NCBI GenBank assembly: GCA_029204225.1
Contig: CM055113.1
Location: 8,530,352 to 8,594,351 of the forward strand
Length of the DNA stretch: 64,000 bases
Source of the DNA: Diphasiastrum complanatum
Lineage: Eukaryota > Streptophyta > Lycopodiopsida > Lycopodiales > Lycopodiaceae
Reading direction: 5' to 3'
The position numbers were made by a program, and so were the translations under genes. Position 1 is the first letter of the stretch. The number at the start of each line of letters is the position of its first letter. The notes beneath the pieces are model-generated. The model was given only the letters and a program-made list of their open reading frames with translations, was not told the origin of the DNA and searched no databases. Positions 11,393 through 23,817 of this stretch are shown here, piece by piece.

Positions 11393-13566
11393 GAGTTCAT
11401 GCCCGCTTCCTTGTAGCGTCTCTTTGTCAATGTCTACCTGTAAAATGTGCTTGAAGTCAGCTCAAGTCATTAACGCTCTATGAACGTGATTATCCTTACA
11501 GCTAGCACGTAATGATCAAGAACATTTGTGGGAAAGGACAATGTATACAGGAAATCAGCTAAAGTTCAGGCTGAAGCTGTTTTTAACCAGATACGATTCA
11601 GCTAAACTTCGCATCGAATTTATCTATGATGGCGAAAAAGTTGAGAAAGTTTCTCACACTGATAATTTTCAGATTCCAACCACGTCAGTTACTACAAATT
11701 AGTATCGCTTTTGACAGTAAGATCGCAACTTACTGCTCTACTGGGAAAACAAATGAACTGAGCTAATACAAAGAAAATCTGACTCTCAAAGCCGATAGAT
11801 GGCTTGACTATACTGGGCACACAGTTTGTCAATTATAACCCGAAGAGACTATTTTTCGCCCAACAAACATCTGATTTTTTGGCGAGTTCTGAATGTCTAC
11901 ATACGTGAAACGGGATGTTAGAGGGATACTTGATTCATGGGTACAAGAGTGCATAAATAGAGGATTTTGAACTGCATCCAAGGAGTCGAGATCAGATTAG
12001 CTAAGCCTTTCTTTCGTAAGTAAGTTATAAATATAACTACTCACGTTGTACATTATTGAGTACGTATCTTTACGCATGCTGTTAGTTTGTGTTGCTAATG
12101 GAGAGTCCAAATCATGCGATAGTAGTTTGGGATGTAAATTATGGGCATTTGCCAATATCTTCTTGGATAGGCGAAAACTGCTTTCAAGAAGGAAACTGGG
12201 GAATTATGAAATAAAAATAAGCAACTTCAGAAAAAATTCGTTCCTTGCATGATTTTGATCATTTCTATAATACTTGCTACATTGAGTTTTTAATCTAGGT
12301 GTTCATGCAGACTTGGAGATGCTAAAAGTGAGGTATAGCTTCTACACTAGTTTGTGGCCTTGTAGAAGGGGCAAAAAGAAAAAATCTTCTTTCTTGCAGA
12401 TTGTTGATTCCCACGGGCCATTAAATATGTGCCTAGAGGCTCTTGTATGGACGCATTGAGAGCTACATTCATCTAGTAAACAACAGCAAGTTCGGTCTAA
12501 TTTCAAAGCAATTTGCAGCAGCCGATTGAGTCTGCAAGTCCCAAGAGAGCAGCAATTTAACACTTTCGGGCGAGTTCCCACCAAGCCATGCTCAGTCAAG
12601 GAAGTACTGTAGCTACAAAAAATCTCGCTTTGCAGCAGTACTTCCTCAACCGATAGGCTAACGAAAAACCTGATAGATCAACCATTAGCTCGAATTTCGT
12701 CCAATACAACATCAAATTAAATGCAAGCTACCAAGTATTCAACTGTCAACTTACCTGATCGCAATTGGCATTATCATTACTGGATCTGTTATCAGTAGTC
12801 ATTGTTGCCTATTGCGCGATCCAGTATCAATGCAAGTGATGATCTGTGCGAGAACAACACTAGATACCGTCGGACTATAGCCTCTTGGTGACAATCCTGA
12901 GCAGTGAGACACAACTACACTGGGTTGAGCTAAATAGAACCTGAACTGACAGCTGTAGAAGTTAACTGCAGGTCTGACACACATGCAGCTGCTGGCTGCA
13001 GACAGCCAAACTCAATATCAAAGAAATGTACTCACACACACACATGGGCTCATTCTCTAGACACTAGCTATCAAGACTTTGAGAAGCCTGCCTGAAGGCA
13101 CATTTCACAACCAGCTAAGGTAGGCATTCAACTCCAATAATATATGTGTTCTGTGATGTCTTGAATTTGTTTTCTGTTATACGAGAGTGTAACCTCACCC
13201 ACTACACAACACCCAAGGTGAATGAACGTGGCTGCCATGCACTGCTTGCCAGAAAAACAAATAACACTGAAAAAGGACTACAATTTTTTTAGTTCACAAA
13301 TTCTAAGGTTTCCAGAACTTCCATGTTATATGAGCCATTTCTAATGGAATATAATAGCCTATCAAATATTAAAATTTATAATATATTGCTATAGATTAGT
13401 AAATATATGGTTTTAGCTATGGCTCTCATCCCATTATAAATTTATTGCTTGGCCATAATAAAGTTTTAACAATGTGCATGCCATTTTAGTCTTTTATTAA
13501 ATGAGAAAGACCATACAAATACTTTTATATCTATATCAAATTTTCAGATTTTGATAAAAGGATTAT

Positions 13567-13614
<48 letters not shown>

Positions 13615-14175
13615 AAATAAATAAACTATTGAGTCGTGTTAAATTATACAATTTTTTATTTTTGCTTTTAATCCATGAGTTGCTTAAAGAAACAAGAAAA
13701 TTGAAATATACCACACAAGGCATTGCCATAAAAAATGTGATTGTCATCTAAAATTGGATGCAAGGTAATTAGCTATTTTTTGATCTTAGTTGTCTTGGAA
13801 CTATGGCATGTGATTATCATTTTCTTTTGTTACCTCAACGATTTAACTCCAATTCAAAGTGTGTGCATGAGTAATATGACAAGTTTAATGAAACAACAAA
13901 TATGAAATGACTCTTTGAATCCAAATAAAATAGTCGTCATCTTATTAACGTTGTTAGTGAATCTTGATGATGTTGCATGCGCGTTGAGACATAGGAAGTC
14001 CAATGCATGCAAGAAAAATAGAGGGAAGCAAATTTTTTTGTTATTTATGACTTGCATATTAAAGTGCATTCAAAGTGCGGGCATACATGCACGAAGAAAG
14101 GGACATAAGCTTTTTGCTATTTGCAACTTGCATATATATAAAGGTACACCTAGATGATCTGGTTCTCGCAATAAA
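11393..14175. other. Upstream region of the NPF gene, no coding feature recognised
   Basis: It should hold the NPF 5' UTR and promoter. The frame of exon 1 is open to an acceptor-like CACATTTTACAG ending near 11441, which suggests a leader intron. Small reading frames (12046-12252, 12342-12599, 13915-14157) show no recognisable motif and I treat them as chance. A (CA)n run of about 14 bp lies near 13031. Confidence 0.5.
13569..13612. repeat. (CT)n microsatellite
   Basis: Twenty-two CT dinucleotides in a row. Confidence 0.97.
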
Positions 14176-14179
14176 CGGT

Positions 14180-14315
14180 ATTATGGAAGGTGATGGGCAA
14201 AGGAAATTATGCTCGGTAAGCATTTCTAGAAATTTTTAAGCAAGGCCCGAAAGGGCCGAGCTTAAAATTTTATAAACCGGGCAGAGTGTCCTTTGCCCGA
14301 CACATTCCATTGTGT
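14180..14315. mobile_element. Foldback (hairpin) element, copy 1
   Basis: Nearly the whole 136 bp pairs with itself. The outer arms are TTATGGAAGGTGATGGGCAA on the left and, read on the minus strand, ACAATGGAATGTGTCGGGCA on the right. The inner arms pair around the loop GGCCCGAAAGGGCC. There is no reading frame. Copy 2 at 15718 has the same layout and similar outer ends, so this looks like a small MITE-like family. Confidence 0.7.
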
Positions 14316-15717
14316 AATGGGTACCTAGCACAATAAGCAGTTTGACTTTGACTGACCAACTTTGGCTCCAAGGATGCACAGCAGAAAGCACAGCACCCGA
14401 ATTTAAAAAAAAGTATATATATGCATTTTGAAAAAAGTATATATATATTCTGCTTTTTAATTGTTCAAAAAATGAACATAATAATCACAAGTATCCACTA
14501 CTTTGTCATAAGCTTATAAGCAACGTGGCAAAGTCTTTTCTGCACACATATTGTACAAATTAAAAGCGTTAACTTTAATATTAATTGATCAAATTGAACA
14601 CATGGTACTCAGTGCCTTTGAAGGCATGCCGTCAAACATAGATATTTAATAGACTTTGTGTTAGTTGTCAAATAAGTTTTCTTTGCCAGAGCTGCTGCCA
14701 TAGCGAATGCTTGTGGACTGTGGGGGAAAGCGTGGCCCGCGATGGACACTGGGGAGAGCGAACTGCCAATAAACCCACATAACACTTGTGGGTCCACCTA
14801 ATCCAAGGGATCTTCACTGCTTCAGTGCCTGCATTCCTTAGTTGCCATGCATTCCTTAGCTGCCAGCAGCCACATCTTCCCATGCTTACGGTTCTGAGTT
14901 GCCATCATGACATCATCTACCACTTACCATGCACTGAAGTCTGAGCAGTGAGATTGACAATAATTTGGGGTTCATACGATGCGTCATCTGCCTGATCAGT
15001 TTGGTGTTGATGGTGAGGACTCATACCAATGGTATGCTTGCATGTGCTGGGAGGTAGCCTTTGCAGCTCCTGATGTTTCCATGCAAAGATATCATGAGGA
15101 TCTGGATGGCAGCCTCTGACGATTTATTATTTCGTTGCCATCGCCATTGCCGTTCCAATTGGAAATTCGCTCTTCACAATCGGAAGAGTCGAGAGCTGAA
15201 ATCTAGAAAGGACACGTACATATCATGCTTGCCAGTCTTTCATAAATAACTCGGATCAGAAAGAGAGGGAGACTCATGACCCACTCATCGATTATCATAC
15301 ACTTGGCTCGAATCGGTGTGGGCGACAAGCAAATCCTGTCAACCACGAAGTGCCAAATTGATTTACGGCTATCTGTATGGCATCAATCCAGGCTCCAGCC
15401 TTGATCAACTTGAAAAGATGGATAACATATGTTCAAACTTCTATTTTAAGAAGAAAAGTTTGACAATAGGAAACTAAAATGGCCAACATGAATAATGATT
15501 AAGCAAAGTTTCGAGCCAAGCAAGTAATGGATACGTTTTGCCTATTTTGCCCACCTTTTGAACATGTTAAAAAGTAGAATATGCATTTGTTTTTTTTTTC
15601 TAATGTTGCGCATTTCAACTTGGGCGTCAGGTGTCAGGCGCGGGCTGCCATGTGGTGGCATCAAAGTGATTGAAAAAAGTCAAACTGCTCATTATGAAGC
15701 AATTTTCAAAGTATCCA
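14316..15717. other. Intergenic stretch, nothing recognised
   Basis: About 1.4 kb without a supported feature. Short open frames (14609-14883 minus, 15061-15249 plus) lack any family motif. A small direct repeat of CATTCCTTAG(T/C)TGCCA lies near 14833-14865. Confidence 0.5.
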
Positions 15718-15866
15718 TTATGCAATGGAATGCGCCGAGCACATGCCATTTTGTCCGGTTCCACTTTCCAAAATATTTAGGCTCGGCCCCTGCAGGCCTC
15801 GCCTAAATTTTTTTGGAAATCCTTACCAGGCATGTGCCGACCCATTCCATAATACACAAGAAACGT
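15718..15866. mobile_element. Foldback (hairpin) element, copy 2
   Basis: The left arm is TATGCAATGGAATGCGCCGA and the right arm, on the minus strand, is TATTATGGAATGGGTCGGCA. Pairing continues inward through TTTCCAAAATATTTAGGC to a GC-rich loop (CGGCCCCTGCAGGCC). The design is that of copy 1, with different arm sequence. Confidence 0.72.
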
Positions 15867-15934
15867 TGCAAACATAGAGTTGGGACACCTTATGGGAGTT
15901 ATCCTATATATTTTTAGGCGCCAAAATTCATGTA

Positions 15935-16623
15935 TGTTTGAAATGGTGAACTCTTGCAATCTTGACGAACATATCTCGAAGGACGAAGAGTTCCCGAAGG
16001 TCGAATATATCCCGAAGGACGAAGAAAACATGAAGGTCGAATACAAACTGAATGACGAACATGTCCCGAAAAACGAACACATCCCGAAAGGCGAAGACGA
16101 AGACAAACAAGTCTACAGCTCGACGAGCATGGAGTATTGTACTATCACACTCAGTTGTCAAAAGCAACGTCATCAGAGAGTAGCATTAAACCTGTCTTGT
16201 AAACTGTTGCTAAGCAATCTTGTAATTTTCCCAGATGGGATAAGTAAAGGATAGAACGAATGAATCAAAGAGAGAGGAAGAGACAGATGATCTGTAAGAG
16301 AGATCAAGAGTTAGAAGTAATCGCGAGCAATGCAAGCACACTGTTAGCATTATCTGGATGAAAGTCTGCCAACAAGTAGAACATAGCAAAATTTTGTAAG
16401 GGGAGCGATAGGCCGCCAACATGCGAGATACTGATCAACTCACTCGAAACAAAATACAAATACAAATGCTCTCTTCTATTCCATCTCTCATTGTTCGCAT
16501 CATTTCGTCTCATCGAATGCTTGGTAGTCTGTGATCTGTAGTCGTTTGCTTTGCATCCTGCAAATTCCGTAAGCTAGCCTGAAAGACAGCACACAGAGGA
16601 GCAGACAAGAACAACTGCCCCCA
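15935..16623 (+). repeat. 5' LTR (3'-truncated)
   Basis: It starts TGTTTGAAATGGTGAACTC and matches 19202-19929 with moderate divergence. It holds seven copies of an 18-bp CGAAGG(A/T)CGAA unit at about 15975-16102. It stops at GCCCCCA while the partner LTR continues about 19 bp to CTACA. Confidence 0.88.
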
Positions 16624-19201
16624 AGTGCATGAAGGGAAAAAGAGTCAAGGAAGTGTTTGAGCTCATCCACTCAGATGTCTGTGGACCGATGAAAGTCAAT
16701 TCACTCTCAAGATCAAGATACTTCTTGACATTTATAGATGACCACAACCAGATGACAACCATCTACTATTTAAAGAAAAAATCTGAACTGCTTGACTCTT
16801 TCAAGAAGTTCGTGGCATTTGCAGAGAGACACACCTCAAAGAAAGTATAGACCATTAGGTATGACAATGGAGGTGAGTACAAGAGCAAGGAGTTCTCAAA
16901 CTTCTCCCAAGAACAAGGAATAGAGCATCAGTTCACTTCTGCATACAAACCAGAATCACAGAAAGAAGAAACAAGACGCTAGTCGAAGGAGCCAGATGCA
17001 TGATGGTACAAGCTCAATTGTCGAGTCAATTTTGGGCTGAGGCAATCACTACAGCAGTACATCTGCAAAACATATCAACAACGACAACCTTGGAAAATAA
17101 GACACCGTATGAGATGTAGACAGACAAAAGGCCTGATCTATCATACGTGCATGTGTTTGGATGTGCAGCATACAAGCACATACAAAAGAAGAAAAAAAAC
17201 AAGCTCAACGAAAAGTCGAAACAAACAATCATGGTCGAATACTCGAATGGTTCACAAGTGTACAAGCCCTGCAACCCAACCTCGAAAAAAGTTGTGTCGA
17301 GTAGAGATGTGAAATTCGATGAATCCACATTTCCAAGATTGAAGGAAGAAAAGGACCATGAGATCTTCACACTACTGCCAATTCAAGAGGGAGATCAAGG
17401 ATAGACATCAACATAGAATGTCAAGCCCCCCAAACTCTAGAGCAAGAAGCCGAAGATCAACTCGTCAAAAAAGATACGAACCAACAGCGACGAACAAGAC
17501 CAAGAAGGTCAACAAGACAAAGAAGACCTTCAGATCGATACACTGACAATCTTCAATGGAGCGAAGATGCAGATGTCGAATACTACAGTTTCACTGAAGA
17601 ACCGACTACATGTCAAGAAGCTATCCAGAGTCCTGAGGAGAATTCTAGAAGCAAGCAATGTCAAAAGAGATCGAATCAATGAGGCACAATGAGACATGGA
17701 CATTAGAGCCACTACATGAAGATAAAAAGATCGTTGACTGCAAATTTAAAAGAAAAATGAAATCAGATGGCATTGTTGGACGCTACAAGGCCAGACTTGT
17801 CGCCAAGGGCCATATGCAAAGGTACGGTATCGACTACTTTGATACGTACTCACCAATGGTCAAGATGACAGGCATTCGACTGCTCCTTGCATACACAACA
17901 TAAAAAATTTGGAAATACACCAGATTGATGTCAAAATAGCCTTTCTCCACGGAGATCTAGAAGAAGAAATCTTCATGAAGCAGCCTAAAGGATTCAAAGA
18001 CCCCGACAATCGACAATATGTTTGTCGATTGCATCAATGCATGTATGGTCTGAAGCAGGCATCACGAGCTTGGTATAAGAAGCTCGACAATCTTCTAAAG
18101 TCTCTAGACTTCATTCCTACACAACCAGACTATAATTTCTATATAAAAAGAGTAGGAAGAGGCCTTGTGATTCTAACGACTATTGTAGATAACTCTCTGA
18201 TGATAGGAAATTCTTTGATGCTGATCAAGAAAACCAAGAGTCAAATTTCTGCAAATCAAAAATCTAGGAGAAGCTACAAATTGTCTTGGGCTGCAGATCA
18301 GAAGAAATTGAATCAGAGGAGTAATGCATCTGAGTCAATCAAAATATGCCAAAAAGGTGCTGAATTAGTACCGAATGTTGGACTGCAAAGAAAAGGCCAC
18401 ACCAATAATAGTTGGAACCAGATTGATGGAACAAGGCTGCCTGAACACTGATGAGGAGAGACAGAAGATGGAAGGTATACCATACCAAAACTTGATCGGT
18501 AGTCTGATGTACCTTACAATTTGTACCAAACCCAACTTGGCCGCCTTCCCTGTCTATGCGTTGAGCCAATTCTCCTCTAACCATGGCATGGCACATTGGC
18601 CAATGGCGAAAAGAATTTTGCAATATCTGTAAGGCACCCAAAATATTGGATTGACCTACAAACCAGAAAAAGACAAAAAATGATTCGAGCTGCAACACTA
18701 CAGTGATGCAAACTGCAAAGATGACAGCAAATCAGTGACACGAGGATGTTCGATAGCATGCGGAGCAGGCCAGACATGCAAGAAATAAGCATTAGTAGCT
18801 CAGTCCTCATGCGAAGCTAAATATGTCACAGCTTCGAAGATGCGAATGAGGTAATACGGTTGCATATGATGTTGGAAGCAATTGGCATACCACAAAGAGA
18901 ACCATGCACGATGATGATGGATTCTCAAAGTGCCATATATCTATCCCAGAATCCAGCCTTTCATTCAAAGACCAAACACATACCTTTGAAGTACCATCAC
19001 ATTTGAGACCAAACACATACCTTTGAAGTACCATCACATTTGAGACTTGAGATCTCAAAAGGAGAGCTAAATGTCCAATACATAAACTCAGAAGACATGT
19101 TTGCAAATTTGCTCACAAAGCTGCTCAACAAACCACTCTTCATGAAACAAAAAAAGGCAATGGAACTAGACATTTACAAACGTTGCAACGTTCAAGAGGA
19201 G
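16624..19201 (+). pseudogene. Decayed copia pol (integrase, RT, RNase H)
   Basis: The integrase core is at 16629-17100 ('ELIHSDVCGPMKV', 'TFIDDHNQMTTIYYLKKKSE', 'YDNGGEYKSKEF'). RT is at 17640-18460 ('[20 protein letters not shown]', 'YGLKQASRAWYKKL'), with the catalytic YVDD changed to 'IVDN'. RNase H is at 18680-19130 ('HYSDANCKDDSKS', 'SCEAKYVTASK'). Stops and frameshifts occur throughout. The first protein homology begins just past the LTR, confirming the deletion. Confidence 0.88.
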
Positions 19202-19948
19202 TGTCTGAAATGGTGAACTCTTGGAACCTTGATGAAGTTGGATGAAGAGATCTCGAAGGTCGAATATATCCCAAAGGATGAAGATATCTTGAAGGTCGAA
19301 TACGAACCAAAGGATGAACGCATCCCGAAGGACGAACACATCTCGAAAGACGAAGACGAACCGAAGACAAACAAGTCGAGCTAGCAGCTGGCAGCTTGAC
19401 GAGTGTAGAGTATTGTACTATCATGTTCAGCCGCCAAAGGCAACGTCATCAGAGGGTAGCTAACCAATAGTTTAGCATTAAATCTGTCTTGTAAACTCTG
19501 CTAAGTAATCTTGTAATTCTCCCAGATGGGATAAGTAAAGGATAGAACGAATGAATCAACGAGAGACATGAGAGAGAGGAAGAGACAGATGATCTGTAAG
19601 AGAGATCAAGAGTAAAAAGTAGTCGCGAGCAGTGCAAGCACATTGTTAGCATTATCAGCTATGCATGAAAGTCTGCCAACAAGCAGAACATAGCAAAATT
19701 TTGTAAGGGGAGCGATAGGACGCCAACGTGCGAGGCAATGATCGACTCACTCAAAAAAAAATACAAATACAAATGCTCTCTTCTATTCCATCTCTCATTG
19801 TTCGCGTCCTTCATCTTTTCGAATGCTTGGTAGTTTATGATCTGTAGTCGTTTGCTTAGGATCTTGCAGATTCTGCAAGCTAGTCTGAAAGGCAGCACAC
19901 AGAGGAGCAAACAAGAACAATTGCCCCCAAACACTCCAAAAATCTACA
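19202..19948 (+). repeat. 3' LTR (complete)
   Basis: It runs from TGTCTGAAATGG to ATCTACA, so it has TGT...ACA ends. A polypurine tract AAGAGGAG lies directly before it. It carries about six units of the same 18-bp repeat (about 19254-19372). Confidence 0.88.
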
Positions 19949-20494
19949 ATGTATCCATTTTTTTGGAAATCGTTGCCAACACAATCCTAGAATTTATTGA
20001 AGATAGAAGTATCATAAAACATATTCATTAGCTTTTTTAATGATGGCAATTCGTAAAATATCAAATTGAACAATGTATTAAAGCTTCAAAGCTCCGTTGA
20101 GTTTGTAGTTTGCATATTATGATATAGATGAAGGCTTCTAGTTGAGGAGTTGAGTTGCTAACAAACAAAATATAAATTACATAGCATTTACGAAAGTAAA
20201 GCGAGATTGTTTGTCACAATACAATGTTACCATCACTACCATAAAATTGGGAGGTCATGATGTTGTGCCTCTTCTCCCTCTTATAGACGATGATTGGATC
20301 ATTCATTCCCCATTGTTATACTTCCAAATGCCAACTTCCATGCATGGCCCAGGTTGTCATTGACGGGACACATGTCCCGTCGACTCGCTTCGTGGCGAGG
20401 CCAATTGATCCTTATCCACTGATAGACCTACAGTATAGTAACACAGGAGCTCTACTTTAATTCTCACACTCTCTCTAAAAGTAGAATCTACTTT
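19949..20494. other. Spacer, possible 3' LTR of the minus copia
   Basis: This should contain the 3' LTR of the copia fragment above, but no partner copy is present. A 9-bp inverted repeat, GACGGGACA-CA-TGTCCCGTC, lies at about 20362-20381. No coding feature is seen. Confidence 0.4.
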
Positions 20495-21607
20495 TTATGC
20501 ATCCATATACATAGCTTCAAAGTTAACAAATTTTAAGTACGAAAAGCTTTGATCTAAACTTATCAAACTTTTCTCTAATGAGTGGCCTTGTGAAAATGTC
20601 AAATTTGTACTACAATGAACAACATTAATTTCACGACTCAGCAGCCTCTCACGTATAAAGTAATACTGAATCTCGATGTGTTTGGTTCTCGCATGGAACA
20701 CCAGATTCTTTGCCAACTGAATGCCACTCTAATTGTCGCTATGTATAGTCATGGGATTTTCCTATTTCATGCCAACTTCATTCAAGATTTGCCTCAACCA
20801 TATAGCTTCATGTGCTGCACTACACATTGCCTTATACTCTGCTTCTGTTCTGGATAGAGCAACTGTACTTTGCTTCTTACTAGACCAGGAAAGACACCTG
20901 CCACAAAGCTGATATACATACCCTATGGTGGATCTACGCTCATCATAGTCACCTCTCCAATCCACATTCACATAGTCACATAACTCAGGTAGACCCTCAT
21001 GCTTCCTGTACACCAAGCCATAATCAAAAGTGCCTTTGACATATCGCAAAATGCGTTTGGCTGCCTTCCAACGTGTTTCCGTTGGGGCTGCCATAAACTA
21101 ACTTACAATCAAATGGCTGTGATTCATCAAGCTTCGAAAGATTTTACCTGGCTCGACTGGAGTGTTCACTGGCTTGCAGTCCTGCAACTTGAATTTGTGC
21201 AGCAACTCTCTGACATACTTCACTTGTGTTAGACCCGCCTCATGTCCTTTTTGCCACACCTCCACTCCAAGGCAATAATGCATTAGGTTGACATCTGTCA
21301 TCTTGAATTGTTCCATGAGATCTTTCTTGATCATATCTATCATCTCTTGATTATTTCCCGTAATTATCAAGTCATCAACATAAAGAGAAACCAAAGCAAT
21401 CATACCATCAAAGCATAAGACATAAAGATTTGGATCAGAGTGTGTTCTCACCATTCCCTTAGAACAAAAGTAGGCATCAATCATGTTGTACCATGCACGT
21501 GGTGCATGTTTAAGACCATAAAGTGCTTTCTTCAAGCGATATACTTTATTCTCCTGTCCTATCCTGTCATATCCTATCCTAAGAGAGAAGACACAACCTG
21601 ATAGCAC
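20495..21607 (-). pseudogene. Copia RT and RNase H fragment
   Basis: On the minus strand, RT (21607-21098) carries 'KALYGLKHAPRAWYNMIDAY' and an intact 'LYVDDLIITGNN' active site. RNase H (21094-20495) has 'STIGYVYQLCGRCLSWSSKK', 'TEAEYKAMCSAAHEAIWLRQ' and '[18 protein letters not shown]'. About 30 residues that normally join the two ('GSLIYLTATRPDI' region) are missing, and there are stops. The upstream part (gag, integrase) is absent. It lies head to head with the unrecognised coding region that begins after 21640. Confidence 0.88.
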
Positions 21608-21639
21608 TAAATTAATTATGATTAGAAAACTTGTTTAGG

Positions 21640-22848
21640 CAAGGAAGAGGCCCTTTTTGAGTCCAAAAAGGGCCCTAATGGATACATCTCAAGGCAATAA
21701 TATATTCTTAGATCTGGAAAAGGTCCAAGCGATGATGATCCGACATTACGAAGTTAGAACAAATGGTAAGAACATTTATTGTGGATTTCGGTTTTCAATT
21801 GTATGCTTTTCTTCAACTAATATGTTTTCGTAATAAAATTTCTAAAGTTATATTTGTTATTAAGTTGGATGAAGCAGAAATCGTAAAAGGGCGTAAACTT
21901 GAACGTGTCACAATCACCTTGATGAATCGTGAATTGCAACAGTTTGGCGGAAGTTATTGTAAAAAATTTAGCGTGCAATCCGAAAATCACATATGGTGGA
22001 TAGCTGCATTTGAAGTTCCTAAGGAGTCTCACGACGTACTGGAGTGGCTATTTGAAAAATGTAGTATATCTAAGATAATACATGCACAAAATGAAGGCAA
22101 ATTGCTCAATGTTGAAGGAGAAAGCTTTGCTGTAGAATGGCACCTAGCTGCTAATTTGAAGACTTTGAAATGCATGTACGGTTGTGGTCTCGGTGCAAAT
22201 GCGAAGAATTTTTGTATATATTGTATGTTTGAATCTGGGCGGAACAAAAGTATTTCGAATTGTAACCAACGTCTTGCACCAAATAGGCACAATCTAGACA
22301 AAGCTTGGAGTCCGGTGTTGAACATTCCTCTCGAAAGAGTCCATTTTTGCACAATGCATGGTGAATTACGAATACTGGACAAATTATTATTTTTGCATTG
22401 TTGTTACGCATGGAACATGCAGCCCAAATCAAGAGCAGATGTTAGCATTAGAAATCTAGAGATAATTTTATCCGATATGGGATCGTACGGGGGCCACGTG
22501 AGTCTTACCAAAGACGTTGAGATGAGTGGAAAAACGCAAGATGTTCCAGCAAAAGTTTCAATGGGTGGTGCGAAAGCGAGACACCTATTGTCAAATCATA
22601 CTGCACGTGAAAGCAGTGTTGAATGGGAGTACTGGAGGAAAATATGTCAATGCACAACAAATATTGGCTCAGATCCTCGCATGGCAAGTACACGTGCTAA
22701 GGTTTGGCAAGCATTTGATGCCTTGTCACAAACTATCAACAAAAAGATTGTGAGAGATGAAGATTTGGATAGATACGTAAGAGAAGTCAAAACATTTACT
22801 GAATTGATGATCGATGCATGGGGAGAAACACACATAACTCACTATATG
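21640..22848 (+). CDS. Unrecognised protein, transposase-like motif order, partial
   Basis: Exon 2 (21848-22848) has a long clean frame. A short exon 1 (about 21640-21765, 'DLEKVQAMMIRHYEVRTN') joins it in phase through an 82-bp GT-AG intron (AATG|GTAAGA ... TCTAAAG|TT). The frame then runs into a good donor, ATG|GTATGT, at 22849, so more exons should follow. Landmarks: 'IKLDEAEIVKG' with an Asp; 'YGCGLGANAKNFCIYCMFES' with a CxxC pair; 'VHFCTMHGELRILDKLL'; and 'GETHITHYM' at the end. I do not recognise a named family. The order of an early Asp, a CxxC, a His/acidic block and an 'ITxY' block resembles RNase H-fold transposases such as the RAG1 core; this is inference from memory of motif order. 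Downstream exons were not found, so it may be truncated. Confidence 0.5.
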
Positions 22849-23817
22849 GTATGTGTGTCACATTTCTATTTTTAGTATCTTATTGATGTCAGTTTTGGTT
22901 CTATTTGAATAATACAATTCGAGTTGTTGGAGTTCAAATTTAGGGTTTGCGGTTTTAAATTAAGGATTTTTGAGTTTCAAATTTAGGTGGCATCATGCCT
23001 ATGTCGTCATGTTAATATAGAAAACCACCCCCCAACTTACTTTCTTTTACTATACATTGAATACTTGGGAGAAAAATTACTCAAGTATAGGAATAAGTCC
23101 CTTGTCTTTGGGTAGTGGTGTTCATATCATAATTCAAGTATGTGATTGATTACGACCAAGATGAAGGCATAGGATGGTATCCTAAGGACAACCCAACAAG
23201 TTGTTGCAAGGACTCTAAAGCACCATGCGTCAACAATCTTGGAAGGGGAAAAAGGCATAATGTGTCAAAAGAGAAGGCCATGTGTATTGTGGACATATAG
23301 GAGAATATTAGCCACATTCCAAAGTACAATCTTGAGAATGTAAATCACAAAATGAGAGGTCATCCCAAAAAGATAAATTTTTGTCAAGTTCAAATAGCCT
23401 AAATATGGAAATACGCCCTTAAATTCTAGTTCTTTATGGTCAAGAGAGAGGGGGTTGTTGAATGAGATATCCATAACACTTATTGGGCAATATGGAGACC
23501 TGCCCTAAATAGTCTCACTTGGTTTACCTTGGCAAGTGAAATGTGGATATGCAATTTTAAACTCATCAAAGGGTGTGCCTACTCCTTCACATGCTTTAGG
23601 CCTCCAAATGGACCAATAATTTTATAACATGTGTCCAACACTGTAACAGTGCTCACCGGACGGAAAAAGTATTCAAGTTTTCAGGTTACTTTTTATTATT
23701 TCAAAAACTCTTGTCGGGCAGAAATAAATATTTCATTGGACAATATGTGCTGCCCGTATGTTAAATATTTGCCCGAATAGTTTAACTAGCGTTAGTTTTT
23801 CTAAATTATAGTTCTCC
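22849..23817. other. Putative intron and spacer after the unrecognised gene, no exon found
   Basis: It starts with a GTATGT donor. AT-rich sequence follows without a convincing continuation exon. Near 23640-23780 GGGCAG/CTGCCC words may be the outermost ends of the foldback element that follows. Confidence 0.45.

Larger units (their letters stand above)
15935..19948 (+). mobile_element. Copia LTR element with internal deletion, ATGTA target duplication
   Basis: Two long direct repeats (15935-16623 and 19202-19948) enclose a decayed copia pol (integrase, RT, RNase H). The 5-bp ATGTA at 15930-15934 recurs at 19949-19953, directly flanking, as expected for an LTR insertion. The left LTR lacks its last part, and the internal sequence starts straight in the integrase core. 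One deletion therefore removed the LTR end, primer site, gag, protease and zinc-binding part of integrase. Many stops and frameshifts make it non-functional. The order integrase-RT-RNase H identifies copia. Confidence 0.88.

Noticed and set aside
13544-13747. Frame with an Arg-Glu run
   Set aside because: Microsatellite translation, with no conserved sequence around it.
15880-16254. 124-codon acidic/lysine-rich frame
   Set aside because: It lies in the copia LTR and reflects the 18-bp repeat; the matching region in the other LTR is not open in the same way.
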